Both the position numbers and the translations under genes were made by a program. 19,144 nt of DNA, from positions 1 through 19,144 of the forward strand of contig JAAFIT010000005.1 in assembly GCA_013298745.1 (NCBI GenBank). The letters run 5' to 3'. Positions 8,306 to 16,603 of this stretch are shown here, piece after piece; the stretch's first letter is position 1; each line of letters begins with the position of its first letter. The DNA is from Sphingomonadales bacterium (lineage in GTDB: Bacteria; Pseudomonadota; Alphaproteobacteria; Sphingomonadales; Sphingomonadaceae). The notes beneath the pieces are model-generated. The model was not told where the DNA came from, made no database searches, and worked only from the letters and a program-made list of their open reading frames with translations.

Positions 8306-9733
8306 ATGATGCAGCCGATGCGTACCGCCCTTTTCGCTCTTGTCCCGCTGCTGCTCGCCTCGGCGTCGCCGGCCCAGGCGCCCGGCATCTCCAATGCCGA
8401 TCGGCAGAACGGGGCTGCGGCCAATCCCCAGCTCGTGGCGCAGTTCGGCGGCGAGTACAAAGGCCCGCAAGCCGCCTATGTGCGCCGCGTCGGCCAGCGC
8501 ATCGCCATGCAATCGGGGCTGGCAACGCGGCCGGACGAATATACCGTCACGCTGCTCAATTCGAACGTCAACAACGCCTTCGCCATGCCTGGCGGCTATG
8601 TCTATGTCACCCGCCAACTGGTGGCGCTGATGAACGACGAGGCCGAGCTGGCCTTTGTCCTGGGCCATGAAGTCGCGCATGTCGCTGCCCGCCACGCGGA
8701 AAAACGAGAACAGCGTTCAGTGTTCGCCGGGTTTGGTGCCGCCATCGTCGGCGCCATCACCGGCTCCAGCATACTCGGCAACATCGCCGGCACCGGCGCA
8801 CAGCTTTATTCGCTCAACTATTCGCGCGAACAGGAAACCGAGGCCGACCGGCTGGGCGTCCGCTATCTCGCCAAGGCCGGCTATGATCCCACCGCCGGCG
8901 CTGACATTCTCGCGGCGCTGGGGGCCCAGACCAATCTGGAAGGCAAGCTGATGGGGCAGGGCGGCGGCGAGCCGATCTCCTGGTTCTCCACGCATCCCGC
9001 CACGGCCGAGCGTATGGCCCAGGTGCGGCGCGAAGCGGCGGCCTTTGCCGCTGCAACAGGCCGCGCTACCAACCGCGACGGTTTTCTCGATGCCATCGAT
9101 GGCCTGCCCTATGATGATGATCCGTCGCAGGGCATCGTTGACGGCCCGCGCTTCCACCATGCCGGACTGGGTCTGGCCTTTGATGCGCCTGCCGGCTTTT
9201 CGCTGCAGAACACACCCAGCGCCGTCAGCGGCATCAAGCCGGGCACCGGCCGCTTCTCCTTCGGCGGCGGCCAGCTGCGCGGCGGCGATCTGACCAGCTA
9301 CAGCCAGAAGCTCTGGGAGGGCCTCGGCACGCGCGCGCCCGCGCTGCGGCCCCGCCGCATCAATGGCATCGATGCGTTGATCGGGCAGACCCGGGTGCAG
9401 CGCGGCGGCAACACCGTCGATACCTCGGTGGTGGTTTATCAGTGGGGGCCCGATACCTTCTACCACATCGTCATGCTGGCGCCGGCGGGCGGCTTGCCGA
9501 ACTTCGGCCCGCTGGTCGAATCGGTGCGCCGGTTGGCGCCGGGCGAGGCTACCGCCAGCCGCGGCCGCCACGTCAAGGTGGTGCGCGTTGCGCCCGGCGA
9601 CACGGTGCAATCGCTGGCAGCGCGAATGGCCTATAATGACAACAAGCTCGCGCGGTTCACCATTCTCAACGGCATTAGCGCAACGACACCGCTGGTGCCG
9701 GGGTCGCGCGTCAAGCTGATCGTCGCCGGCTGA
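8306..9733 (+). CDS. Secreted M48-family zinc metalloprotease with C-terminal LysM-like segment
   Basis: A 475-residue protein with a signal peptide (hydrophobic run ALFALVPLLLASASPAQA, residues about 8–25), so it should act in the periplasm. The zinc site is HEVAH at 121–125 (ligands H121 and H125, catalytic E122), with the third ligand expected at E179 in ETEADRLG; this is the M48 peptidase arrangement. An alanine/glycine-rich hydrophobic segment (about 136–165) follows the active site. The last about 55 residues (VKVVRVAPGDTVQSLAARM to the end) resemble a LysM-like peptidoglycan-binding module rather than the TPR repeats of BepA/YfgC. Relatives handle outer-membrane protein quality control, but the target here is unknown. 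Starts at 8306, 8309 or 8318 all retain the signal peptide. The stop overlaps the mutT start (TGATG). Confidence 0.9.
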   Translation: MMQPMRTALFALVPLLLASASPAQAPGISNADRQNGAAANPQLVAQFGGEYKGPQAAYVRRVGQRIAMQSGLATRPDEYTVTLLNSNVNNAFAMPGGYVYVTRQLVALMNDEAELAFVLGHEVAHVAARHAEKREQRSVFAGFGAAIVGAITGSSILGNIAGTGAQLYSLNYSREQETEADRLGVRYLAKAGYDPTAGADILAALGAQTNLEGKLMGQGGGEPISWFSTHPATAERMAQVRREAAAFAAATGRATNRDGFLDAIDGLPYDDDPSQGIVDGPRFHHAGLGLAFDAPAGFSLQNTPSAVSGIKPGTGRFSFGGGQLRGGDLTSYSQKLWEGLGTRAPALRPRRINGIDALIGQTRVQRGGNTVDTSVVVYQWGPDTFYHIVMLAPAGGLPNFGPLVESVRRLAPGEATASRGRHVKVVRVAPGDTVQSLAARMAYNDNKLARFTILNGISATTPLVPGSRVKLIVAG

Positions 9734-10134
9734 TGCGCAGCGTCCATGTCGTCGCGGCCGCGCTGATCGATGCCGAAAATCGCATTCTGGTCGCACAGCG
9801 GCTGCCGGGGGGTTCGCTCGCCGGGCTTTGGGAGTTTCCTGGCGGCAAGATCGAGCCGGGCGAGACCCCCGAAGCCGCGCTGGTCCGCGAACTTGACGAG
9901 GAACTTGGTGTCCGTGTGGCCGCCTCGGCGCTGGAACCGGTGACCTTTGTCAGCCACGCCTATCCCGATTTTCACTTGCTGATGCTGCTCTATCTGTGCC
10001 GCGATTGGCAGGGCTCACCGGTCGGCCAGCAGGGCCAGCCGCTGCGTTGGGACGCGGCATCCGCGCTCGATAGCCTGCCGATGCCGCCGGCCGATGTGCC
10101 GCTGGTGGCGGTGTTGCGCGATTTGCTCGGGTAA
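9733..10134 (+). CDS. mutT: MutT-type Nudix hydrolase (8-oxo-dGTP diphosphatase)
   Basis: A 133-residue Nudix protein, the size of E. coli MutT (129). The Nudix box is complete and exact: G38, E44, R52, E53, E56, E57 and G59 in the pattern Gx5Ex7REUxEExGU. VAQRLPGGSLAGLWEFPGG before the box is typical of the MutT subgroup that removes oxidised guanine nucleotides from the pool to prevent A:T to C:G mutations. The ATG at 9733 shares a base with the stop of the protease gene, so translation is probably coupled. Its presence upstream of prs and sodB fits nucleotide metabolism and oxidative-damage control, but other Nudix substrates cannot be excluded from sequence alone. Confidence 0.88.
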   Translation: MRSVHVVAAALIDAENRILVAQRLPGGSLAGLWEFPGGKIEPGETPEAALVRELDEELGVRVAASALEPVTFVSHAYPDFHLLMLLYLCRDWQGSPVGQQGQPLRWDAASALDSLPMPPADVPLVAVLRDLLG

Positions 10135-10206
10135 ATTGCGACAGGTGCGTGACAGGCGGGCGCCGGGCGGCTATCTCGTCCGGCACTGGCAAGGGGCGCA
10201 CGAGCG

Positions 10207-11142
10207 ATGAAGATTCTGGCGGGTAACGGCAATCCCGAGCTGGCGCAGGCGATTGCCGCCTATCTCGACATGAGCCTCACCAAGGCCTCCGTCCGCCGCT
10301 TCGCCGATGAGGAAATCTTTGTCGAGGTGCATGAGAATGTCCGCGGCGAGGACGTCTTTGTCGTCCAGCCGACGGCCGCCCCGGCCAATGACAATCTGAT
10401 GGAGCTGCTGATCTGCATCGATGCTCTGCGCCGCGCCTCGGCCCGCCGCATCACGGCTGTTGTGCCCTATTTCGGCTATGCCCGGCAGGACCGCAAACCC
10501 GGACCACGCACCCCGATTTCGGCCAAGCTCGTCGCCAATCTGATCACCGTCGCCGGCGCCGACCGCGTGCTGTCGGTCGATCTCCACGCCGGCCAGATTC
10601 AGGGCTTTTTCGATATCCCCACGGACAATCTGTTCGCCGCCCCGGTGATGGCCGCCGATATCGAGGCACGGCTCGGCAAGCAGCAATTGACCGTGGTGTC
10701 ACCCGATGTCGGCGGCGTCGTCCGCGCCCGGGCGCTCGCCAAGCGCCTCGGCAATGCGCCACTGGCCATTGTCGACAAGCGCCGCGAGCGCGCCGGCGAA
10801 TCGGAAGTGATGAACATCATCGGTGATGTCGAAGGCCGCATGTGCGTGCTGGTCGATGACATTGTCGATTCGGCCGGAACGCTGTGCAATGCGGCTGCCG
10901 CGCTGATCCAGGCGGGCGCCGCGGGTGTCACCGCCTATGTCACCCATGGCGTGCTTTCGGGCGGCGCGGTCGCCCGCGTCGAAGGCTCGGCGCTCACTGA
11001 ACTCGTTGTGACCGATTCGATCGCGTCCGTGGCGGCAGTCAAGGCGGCGACCAAGATTCGCCACATCACCATTGCACCGCTGCTCGCCGAAGCGATGCGC
11101 CGCACCAGCGAGGAAAGCTCGGTCAGCTCGCTGTTCGATTGA
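10207..11142 (+). CDS. prs: Ribose-phosphate pyrophosphokinase (PRPP synthetase)
   Basis: Prs makes phosphoribosyl pyrophosphate from ribose 5-phosphate and ATP, feeding purine, pyrimidine, histidine, tryptophan and NAD synthesis. At 311 residues it is of normal class I length. Visible motifs are the ATP-binding segment [20 protein letters not shown], the metal-binding histidine in [14 protein letters not shown], the flexible-loop sequence [16 protein letters not shown] and the PRPP loop [11 protein letters not shown] (216–226). The start ATG at 10207 gives the standard N-terminus [14 protein letters not shown] 72-base gap separates it from mutT and a 64-base gap from sodB. No terminator-like hairpin was noted on either side, so it may be part of the trmB-to-sodB transcript. 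Confidence 0.97.
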   Translation: MKILAGNGNPELAQAIAAYLDMSLTKASVRRFADEEIFVEVHENVRGEDVFVVQPTAAPANDNLMELLICIDALRRASARRITAVVPYFGYARQDRKPGPRTPISAKLVANLITVAGADRVLSVDLHAGQIQGFFDIPTDNLFAAPVMAADIEARLGKQQLTVVSPDVGGVVRARALAKRLGNAPLAIVDKRRERAGESEVMNIIGDVEGRMCVLVDDIVDSAGTLCNAAAALIQAGAAGVTAYVTHGVLSGGAVARVEGSALTELVVTDSIASVAAVKAATKIRHITIAPLLAEAMRRTSEESSVSSLFD

Positions 11143-11206
11143 TCCCACAGCAGGGAACCAGCCCCGACGGCATGGGTTCTTCTCGCATCGCAGCAAGGAT
11201 CCGATC

Positions 11207-11833
11207 ATGACCAACGACCCCTCACGCTATGGCGCGTCACCCCAGGCACAGCCGCCGCTGCCCTTTGCCGACACGGCGTTCGAACCGGTGATTTCGGCGC
11301 GCACCTTCGGCTTTCATCACGGCAAGCACCACAAGGGCTATTTCGATACGCTTGCCAAGCTGGTCGCCGGCACGCCGCATGCCGGCGCGACGCTCGAAAC
11401 CGTCATCCTCGCCACCCATGACGATGCCGCACAGACGGCGATCTTCAACAATGCCGCGCAATGCTGGAACCATAATTTCTACTGGAGCAGCCTCAGTCCG
11501 ACGATGCAGACGCCAAACGGTGCGCTGGCCGCCGCCATAACCCGCGATTTCGGCAGCATCGATGATCTGAAAATGGCGCTGGCCGAAGCCAGCATCGCCC
11601 GCTTCGGCACCGGCTGGGGCTGGCTGGTGCGCGACGGCGACACGCTGAAGGTGGTGAGCACCGACGATGCCCATGTGCCGATCACCGCCGGCCAGATGCC
11701 GCTGTTGACCATCGACGTGTGGGAACACGCCTATTATCTCGATTACCAGAACCGCCGCGCCGACCATGTCCACGCACTGGTCCGCGGCCACCTCAACTGG
11801 GGCTTTGCCGAAGCGCAGTTCGCGCGCGCTTGA
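11207..11833 (+). CDS. sodB: Superoxide dismutase, iron type
   Basis: The enzyme dismutates superoxide to oxygen and hydrogen peroxide in the cytoplasm. The 208-residue protein has all four metal ligands: H37 in FHHGKHHKGYF, H89 in CWNHNFYW, and D170 and H174 in DVWEHAYYLDYQN. The glutamine in AAQCWNHNFYW is the iron-SOD hallmark, whereas manganese enzymes carry glycine/histidine here, so I call it the iron type. The start is the ATG at 11207 because AAGGA (11195–11199) lies seven bases upstream; the open frame continuing back into prs is not used. No Fur or OxyR site could be recognised in the 64-base upstream gap. A hairpin at 11844–11864 closes the gene. Confidence 0.96.
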   Translation: MTNDPSRYGASPQAQPPLPFADTAFEPVISARTFGFHHGKHHKGYFDTLAKLVAGTPHAGATLETVILATHDDAAQTAIFNNAAQCWNHNFYWSSLSPTMQTPNGALAAAITRDFGSIDDLKMALAEASIARFGTGWGWLVRDGDTLKVVSTDDAHVPITAGQMPLLTIDVWEHAYYLDYQNRRADHVHALVRGHLNWGFAEAQFARA

Positions 11834-11843
11834 AGTCGGAATG

Positions 11844-11864
11844 TCTGGGGCCGGTGGCCCCAGA
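11844..11864. terminator. Hairpin after sodB, in the convergent gap with the DUF4136 gene
   Basis: TCTGGGGCC-GGT-GGCCCCAGA is a perfect 9-bp stem ten bases after the sodB stop. The following sequence (CTCCATCTT) is only moderately T-rich. It is the best terminator candidate for the trmB–sodB gene run and may also stop transcripts from the opposite side. Confidence 0.7.
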
Positions 11865-11936
11865 CTCCATCTTAGTCAGAGTCGATTGCATCGAGGCGGG
11901 AGCGGGCCGGTGCCGATTCCACCTAAACGCAATCGA

Positions 11937-12653
11937 TTACCGCACCGGGTTGACGCGCGGCACCGACGCCGGATCGTTCGGGTTGAAGCGCACGCGCACG
12001 GCTTCGCCGTTGTTGCCCGGGAACTGGGTGAACATGGCGCGCACCAGATTGGGCATCTGCACCGGCAGATTGTTGTTGCGGCTGGTAGTTTCGGCGCGGC
12101 CTTCGAACAGATTGGCCTTGTCGGCATTGCGATACATCTTCATCGCCATGACGGTCGTGTATTCGGTTACCGAATAGACTTCGGGCTGGCTCCAGGACGC
12201 GCCCCAGCCACCGCCCCAACCGGGACCCCAGCCCGGGCCCCAATAGGGATGCCAGCCCCAGCCGCCGCCACCCCAACCGGGCGCGCCCCAACCGCCGCCC
12301 CAACCCATGTTGGTACCGGGACGAGTCTGGATGCGCTGCTGCGGGCTGCCGACACCATAATCGAGCATCACCGTCACATCGGCACTGCCCTGCGTCGCCA
12401 CTTCGGTGAAGCCGTTGGCAAGCATCTGCTTCTTGACGAGATTGGCGTAGGTTGCGAACTCCAACCCGCCGATATCGGCCTTGTTGGCGGGTTCGACATA
12501 AAAGGTCTTGGCCGGCGGTGTCGGCAGCGCCGAGAAGCGGGCGACGCGCGCTTCAAAGGTCGGCGCGCAGGCGGACAGCAAGGCAGCAGCAGCAAGCGGC
12601 AACGCGAGCCGGCCCATGGTCGTGCGGGACGGCAGAAGGCTGGACTTGGTCAT
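11937..12653 (-). CDS. DUF4136-type lipoprotein with a tryptophan/glycine-rich insert
   Basis: A 238-residue predicted lipoprotein of unknown function. The signal peptide (hydrophobic residues about 16–27) ends in the lipobox LSAC with the acylated cysteine at 29. The body (FYVEPANKADIGGLEF, VKKQMLANGF, ADVTVMLDYGVG) has the look of the DUF4136 family of small cell-envelope lipoproteins. Residues 117–154 form a low-complexity stretch with ten tryptophans among glycines and prolines, splitting the domain before the strand VYSVTEYTTVMAMKMY. The start at 12653 is chosen because AGGGG lies nine bases upstream and the signal peptide then begins normally; the open frame extends a further 27 codons. 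Maturation would need Lnt, encoded at 1932–3461. It is separated from trpS by 117 bases and probably has its own promoter. Confidence 0.82.
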   Translation of the reverse strand: MTKSSLLPSRTTMGRLALPLAAAALLSACAPTFEARVARFSALPTPPAKTFYVEPANKADIGGLEFATYANLVKKQMLANGFTEVATQGSADVTVMLDYGVGSPQQRIQTRPGTNMGWGGGWGAPGWGGGGWGWHPYWGPGWGPGWGGGWGASWSQPEVYSVTEYTTVMAMKMYRNADKANLFEGRAETTSRNNNLPVQMPNLVRAMFTQFPGNNGEAVRVRFNPNDPASVPRVNPVR

Positions 12654-12770
12654 CGATGGACCCCTGATAATGCAACTCAGCTTGAGATGGCGACTAAGCT
12701 GCCAGTTCGCAAGTGAATCGTGCGTGAATACCAAATGATGCTACGCCCAATCGTCGCATTTTCACCTGTT

Positions 12771-13766
12771 TCAGCCCGTGAAACCCACCGCCCGATGCAC
12801 CTCGGCAAGCACCGGCTCGGCAATCGCCCGCGCCCGCGCCGCGCCATCGGCGAGCACCGCATCGAGCGTGGTGACATCGCCGCGCAGATCATTGAAGCGC
12901 GCGGTGATCGGCGCGATCGTTGCCACCATCACCTCGGCGAGGGCCGGCTTGAAGGCACCAAAGCCCTTGCCGCCGAAATCAGCCAGCACATCGGCGACGC
13001 TGCGGTTGGTCAGCGCCGCCATCAGTCCCACCAGATTCGCCGCTTCCGGCCGGCCGGCCAGCCCTGCAGCTTCGCTCGGCAAGGCATCGGCATCGGTCTT
13101 GGCGCGCTTGATCTTCTGGGCAATCGCATCGGCATCGTCGGTCAGGTTGATCCGCGACGCATCGGTGGGATCGGACTTCGACATCTTGGCGCTGCCATCG
13201 CGCAGGCTCATCACCCGCGTCGCCGGACCTTCGATCACCGGGTCGGGCAAAGGAAACAGCTCGATATTGAAATCATTGTTGAATTTCTGGGCAATGTCGC
13301 GCGCCAGCTCGAGATGCTGTTTCTGGTCGTCGCCGACCGGAACATGCGTCGCCTTGTAGGCGAGGATATCCGCGGCCTGCAGCACCGGATAGGTGAACAG
13401 CCCGACACTGGCGCCTTCGCGATCCTTGCCGGACTTTTCCTTGAACTGCGTCATGCGATTGAGCCAGCCCATGCGCGCCGTGCACATCAGCACCCAGGCC
13501 AGTTCGGCATGAACGCGCACCTGGCTTTGCGGAAACAGCACGGCCCGCTGGGGATCGATGCCGCTCGCCAGCAATGCCGCGGTCATCTCGCGGATGCCGG
13601 CGCGCAAGACTGCCGGGTCCTGCGCCACGGTGATGGCGTGCAGATCGACGACGCAATAAATGCATTCATGCGCGTCCTGCATCGTCACCCAGTTGCGGAT
13701 GGCGCCGAGATAATTGCCGAGGTGAAGGTTGCCGGTCGGCTGGATGCCGGAAAAAACGCGACTCAT
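12771..13766 (-). CDS. trpS: Tryptophanyl-tRNA synthetase
   Basis: TrpRS, a class I aminoacyl-tRNA synthetase, charges tRNA-Trp in the cytoplasm. The 331-residue length matches E. coli TrpS (334). The class I signatures are present: the HIGH-like HLGN (15–18) in [13 protein letters not shown] and KMSKS at 194–198 in [10 protein letters not shown]. Between them lie [10 protein letters not shown] and [25 protein letters not shown], which are typical of the tryptophan-activating site and dimer interface. The ATG at 13766 shares a base with the murJ stop (TGATG), so translation is likely coupled to murJ. The frame stays open far upstream inside murJ, but that part is only the shadow of the murJ frame and not a fusion. 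Confidence 0.97.
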   Translation of the reverse strand: MSRVFSGIQPTGNLHLGNYLGAIRNWVTMQDAHECIYCVVDLHAITVAQDPAVLRAGIREMTAALLASGIDPQRAVLFPQSQVRVHAELAWVLMCTARMGWLNRMTQFKEKSGKDREGASVGLFTYPVLQAADILAYKATHVPVGDDQKQHLELARDIAQKFNNDFNIELFPLPDPVIEGPATRVMSLRDGSAKMSKSDPTDASRINLTDDADAIAQKIKRAKTDADALPSEAAGLAGRPEAANLVGLMAALTNRSVADVLADFGGKGFGAFKPALAEVMVATIAPITARFNDLRGDVTTLDAVLADGAARARAIAEPVLAEVHRAVGFTG

Positions 13767-15334
13767 CAGGGGGCTGCCTTGCGAGAAAATTGGGCGCGAA
13801 GCTCGGCGACAGTGAAGATGCCGAGCAAGCGCGCCGCGACGAGATAGACGATGCCGCCGCTGCCGAGCAACACCGCCAATGCGGCGATTCGCGCCAGCCA
13901 CGACCCGCCGGTGAATGGGGTCACCAACGGGTTGAGCACCAACAAGACGCCGACCATCACGACCGCAGCAACCAGCAATCGCAGCGTCGATCGCTGCAAC
14001 CGCGCATCGATGGCGAAATGCCCGCGCCGGCGCAGCACGACGAACAAGGCGATGGCATTGACCCACGCCGCGATCGCCGTCGACAGCGCGATGCCGATAT
14101 GGCCGAGCGGCCAGATCAGCAGCAGATTGCCGACGAGATTGACCAGCATCGAGGCAACCGCGATCCGCACCGGTGTGCTGGTATCCTGCCGCGCGTGGAA
14201 GCCGGGGGTGAGCACCTTGATCAGCACATAGGCGGGCAGGCCGAGCGAGAACGCCGCCAGCGCATTGGCCGTCGCCACCGTATCGTCGGCCAAGAAGCGG
14301 CCATGTTCGAGCAGCGCGCGAATGATCGGTGTTGCCGACACAGTAAGTGCCGCCGCAGCCGGCAGGGTGAGCAGCAGCACCAGTTCGATGGCGCGATTCT
14401 GGGTGTGCACCGCCGCCACCGTATTGCCGGCGCCCAATTGCCGCGACAGCGCCGGCAGCATCGCCGTGCCGACCCCGATGCCGATCAAGCCGAGCGGCAA
14501 CTGGTTGAGCCGATCGGCATAATAAAGAAAGCTCACTGCGCCCTCGGGCAAAAACCGCGCCGCCAGCGCCGTCGAGATCAGCAGGTTGAATTGAACTGCC
14601 CCTGCGCCAAGCGCTGCCGGCAGGATTAGCCGCAGCAGGGTGCGCACCCTGTCCCCCATCCGCGGCCGCCGCAGCCGAAGCGACACGCCGGATTGGTGGC
14701 AGGACCATAGCAGCCAGAGGAACTGCAATATGCCACCCATGGTGACGCACACCGCCTGGACCCGCGCCGTCGTGACGGCATCGGGACCGTTGAACGCCAG
14801 CAGCCCGACAATCAGCGCAACATTGAGCAGGATCGGCGCTGCGGCATTGACCGAGAAGCGGCCCAGGGAATTGAGGATGCCGCCCATCAGCGAAACGAGG
14901 CTGATCAGCGCCAGATAGGGAAAGGTCAGCCGGGTGAAATCGACCGTCAGGCCGAATTTTTCGGGGTCGGCATCGGGAAAGCCGCCGGTCAGCGCCCAGA
15001 CGATCGGCGCCGCACCGATGATCATGATGATGGTGAAGATCACCAGCACCGGCATCAAAACCGCCAGCACATCCTCGGCAAAGCGCTTGGCATTATCGAG
15101 AGCGCCCTTGTCCTCGCCGACCTGGCGATTGAACATCGGCACGAACGCCGCCGAAAACGCCCCTTCGGCGAACAGCGCGCGGAACAGATTGGGCAGGCGG
15201 AACGCAATTAGAAACGCATCCGCCGCCATGCCGGCGCCGACAAAGCGCGCCTGGAGCATGTCGCGGACAAAGCCGAGGATGCGGCTGATGAGGGTGAGGC
15301 CACCGATGGTGGCGGTGGCTCGAAGCAAATTCAC
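13766..15334 (-). CDS. murJ: Lipid II flippase MurJ
   Basis: MurJ, a member of the MOP exporter superfamily, flips lipid II across the inner membrane for peptidoglycan synthesis. The protein is 522 residues (E. coli 511) and hydrophobic throughout, consistent with about 14 helices. Recognisable segments are the N-terminal [22 protein letters not shown] with its conserved arginines, [27 protein letters not shown]-like sequence (here FHARQDT) near the middle and [18 protein letters not shown]. The start is set at GTG 15334, which yields the standard MNLLRA N-terminus; a TTG ten codons upstream is open but lies in the repeat element at 15357–15444. Downstream it overlaps trpS by one base. Upstream lies secB on the same strand after 161 bases. 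Confidence 0.96.
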   Translation of the reverse strand: MNLLRATATIGGLTLISRILGFVRDMLQARFVGAGMAADAFLIAFRLPNLFRALFAEGAFSAAFVPMFNRQVGEDKGALDNAKRFAEDVLAVLMPVLVIFTIIMIIGAAPIVWALTGGFPDADPEKFGLTVDFTRLTFPYLALISLVSLMGGILNSLGRFSVNAAAPILLNVALIVGLLAFNGPDAVTTARVQAVCVTMGGILQFLWLLWSCHQSGVSLRLRRPRMGDRVRTLLRLILPAALGAGAVQFNLLISTALAARFLPEGAVSFLYYADRLNQLPLGLIGIGVGTAMLPALSRQLGAGNTVAAVHTQNRAIELVLLLTLPAAAALTVSATPIIRALLEHGRFLADDTVATANALAAFSLGLPAYVLIKVLTPGFHARQDTSTPVRIAVASMLVNLVGNLLLIWPLGHIGIALSTAIAAWVNAIALFVVLRRRGHFAIDARLQRSTLRLLVAAVVMVGVLLVLNPLVTPFTGGSWLARIAALAVLLGSGGIVYLVAARLLGIFTVAELRAQFSRKAAP

Positions 15335-15356
15335 GACTTCGAAGCCTGTTCCGCGC

Positions 15357-15444
15357 CGCGGCAAAGCCGCGTCGTGACGTCAGACAGGTTCAGCGCGCTT
15401 CGCCCGCGCTGCCCCGCTGGCCGGTCTTGCGCCTGTCGGCGCGC
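15357..15444 (+). repeat. Structured intergenic repeat, copy B
   Basis: This is the partner of the element at 3471–3559. It begins with hairpin CGCGGC-AAA-GCCGCG (15357–15371), which keeps the AAA loop of copy A while the stem bases differ in compensating pairs. The 14 bases CGTCAGACAGGTTC (15378–15391) are identical in both copies. The second hairpin CAGCGCG/CGCGCTG (15391–15397 with 15405–15411) carries an A–T pair where copy A has G–C. Shared blocks GCTGGCCG and CTTGCGC follow. Relative to murJ and secB (both minus) the element is in the opposite orientation; relative to lnt, copy A is in the same orientation. Confidence 0.75.
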
Positions 15445-15495
15445 AGTTCGGGCCTTGCAGGGCAAGGCTCTCACTACGCTCCGCGGCGCCGCGAC

Positions 15496-15984
15496 TTAAG
15501 CATTCCCGACCTGGCCGCCCTGTTGCTGCGCCATGTAAAGCGACGCAAAGTCGATCGGATCGAGCATCAGCGGCGGGAAACCGCCGTCACGCGTTGCATC
15601 CGCGATGATGCGACGGGCGAAGGGGAACAGGATCCGCGGCGCTTCGATAATCAGGAACGGTTCAAGCGCTTCTTCCGGCACATTGGTCAGGCCGAACAGG
15701 CCACCGTAGAGCAGTTCGACGAGGAAGGCGGTGTTGCCGTCCTCGGTCGTCGCCTTGGCGGTGATCTTGAGTTCCGATTCATAGACGCCGTCGGAAGCAC
15801 GCTTGGCGTTGACCGCGACGTTGACTTCGATCTTCGGCTGACCACCCGCCTGCAACGACATCGGTGCATTGGGGTTTTCGAAGGACAGATCCTTCACATA
15901 TTGCACCAGAATCGTCACCTGCGGCATCGGCTGATCGTCAAAGCCGTTTGCTTCGGTAGCACCGAGATCGATTTCATCTGCCAT
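15496..15984 (-). CDS. secB: Protein-export chaperone SecB
   Basis: SecB is a cytoplasmic tetrameric chaperone that keeps preproteins unfolded and hands them to SecA. The 162-residue length is normal. Family segments are [20 protein letters not shown] near the N-terminus, [38 protein letters not shown] and [33 protein letters not shown], ending in a flexible glutamine/glycine tail. A good ribosome site (AAAGGAC) lies six bases before the ATG at 15984. Only 35 bases lie between the rplQ stop and this start, with no hairpin, so it may be transcribed as the distal part of the rpsM–rplQ operon. Being beside rplQ is unusual compared with the secB contexts I know. Confidence 0.97.
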   Translation of the reverse strand: MADEIDLGATEANGFDDQPMPQVTILVQYVKDLSFENPNAPMSLQAGGQPKIEVNVAVNAKRASDGVYESELKITAKATTEDGNTAFLVELLYGGLFGLTNVPEEALEPFLIIEAPRILFPFARRIIADATRDGGFPPLMLDPIDFASLYMAQQQGGQVGNA

Positions 15985-16019
15985 GGTCGGGTCCTTTGTC
16001 GAAAGCGACTGGTTAAGGC

Positions 16020-16433
16020 TTATTCGTCGCCGTCAAAGCTCTGGACCGGGCCCGAATCCTGGCCCTTGGCACTGGTGTCGCGATCGACGAGTTCGACAAT
16101 CGCCATCGGCGTGGCGTCCGAACGGCGGATGCCGGCCTTGACGATGCGGACATAGCCGCCCTGGCGATCGGCGTAACGCGCGGCCAGCACGTCGAACAGC
16201 TTGATCAGCTGATCGTCGTCACCCAGGCGGGCGTGCGCCAGACGACGGTTCGACAGGCCACCATGCTTGGCGAGCGTAATCAGCTTTTCCATGTACGGGC
16301 GGATTTCACGCGCCTTGGGCAGCGTCGTGGTGATCTGCTCGTGCTTGATGAGGCTGGCCGACATGTTGCGGAACATGGCGAGGCGGTGGCTGGTCGTCCG
16401 ACCAAGCTTGCGATGGGCATTACCGTGGCGCAT
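16020..16433 (-). CDS. rplQ: 50S ribosomal protein L17
   Basis: The 137-residue protein has the L17 N-terminus [17 protein letters not shown], the central [32 protein letters not shown] block and the [27 protein letters not shown] segment, followed by a short acidic tail. L17 sits near the peptide exit tunnel of the large subunit. A ribosome site (GGAG) lies eight bases before the ATG. It is the usual last gene of the alpha operon. Here it is separated from rpoA by a 170-base gap holding a REP-like inverted pair, and secB follows after 35 bases. Confidence 0.98.
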   Translation of the reverse strand: MRHGNAHRKLGRTTSHRLAMFRNMSASLIKHEQITTTLPKAREIRPYMEKLITLAKHGGLSNRRLAHARLGDDDQLIKLFDVLAARYADRQGGYVRIVKAGIRRSDATPMAIVELVDRDTSAKGQDSGPVQSFDGDE

Positions 16434-16522
16434 TTTCGTGTCTCCGTTCGATAGGGGGCCGTATCAGGTACCCCGGATCAGGCTGGGAAAGTGGGGCCAG
16501 CCAGACGCCCCTTTTAACCTTT

Positions 16523-16595
16523 CGTCATCCCCGCGAAGGCGGGGATCCATCACCTGATTTGCGTGCGATGGGGCCCCGCCTTCGCGGGGGTGACG
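16523..16595. repeat. REP-like inverted pair of palindromic units in the rpoA–rplQ spacer
   Basis: Arm 1 (16523–16550) begins CGTCATCCCCGCGAAGGCGG and arm 2 (16568–16595) is its reverse complement with about four mismatches; 17 bases separate them. Each arm also contains its own hairpin CCCCGC-GAAG-GCGGGG (or the reverse complement). This sequence type, GTCATCCCCGCGAAGGCGGG, is familiar to me as a dispersed intergenic REP element in several proteobacteria. The pair forms a BIME-like unit that could fold into a long hairpin in the rpoA–rplQ transcript. No RAYT transposase is in the window. Confidence 0.8.
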
Positions 16596-16603
16596 ATCTC
16601 AAC

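Noticed and set aside
11072..11206. N-terminal extension of the superoxide dismutase overlapping prs
   Set aside because: The extension does not resemble SOD, and the ATG at 11207 has a well-placed AAGGA and gives the expected length.
12771..14750. Apparent 659-residue fusion protein with TrpRS at its C-terminus
   Set aside because: The upstream half is an out-of-frame reading of murJ. TrpRS has its own ATG at 13766 directly overlapping the murJ stop, giving the normal length.
15335..15364. Ten-residue N-terminal extension of MurJ from a TTG codon
   Set aside because: It lies partly in the structured repeat, and the GTG at 15334 gives the standard MNLLRA N-terminus.
16523..16595. CRISPR-like repeat pair
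   Set aside because: The two units are inverted, not direct, and there are only two; this is a REP/BIME-type element.
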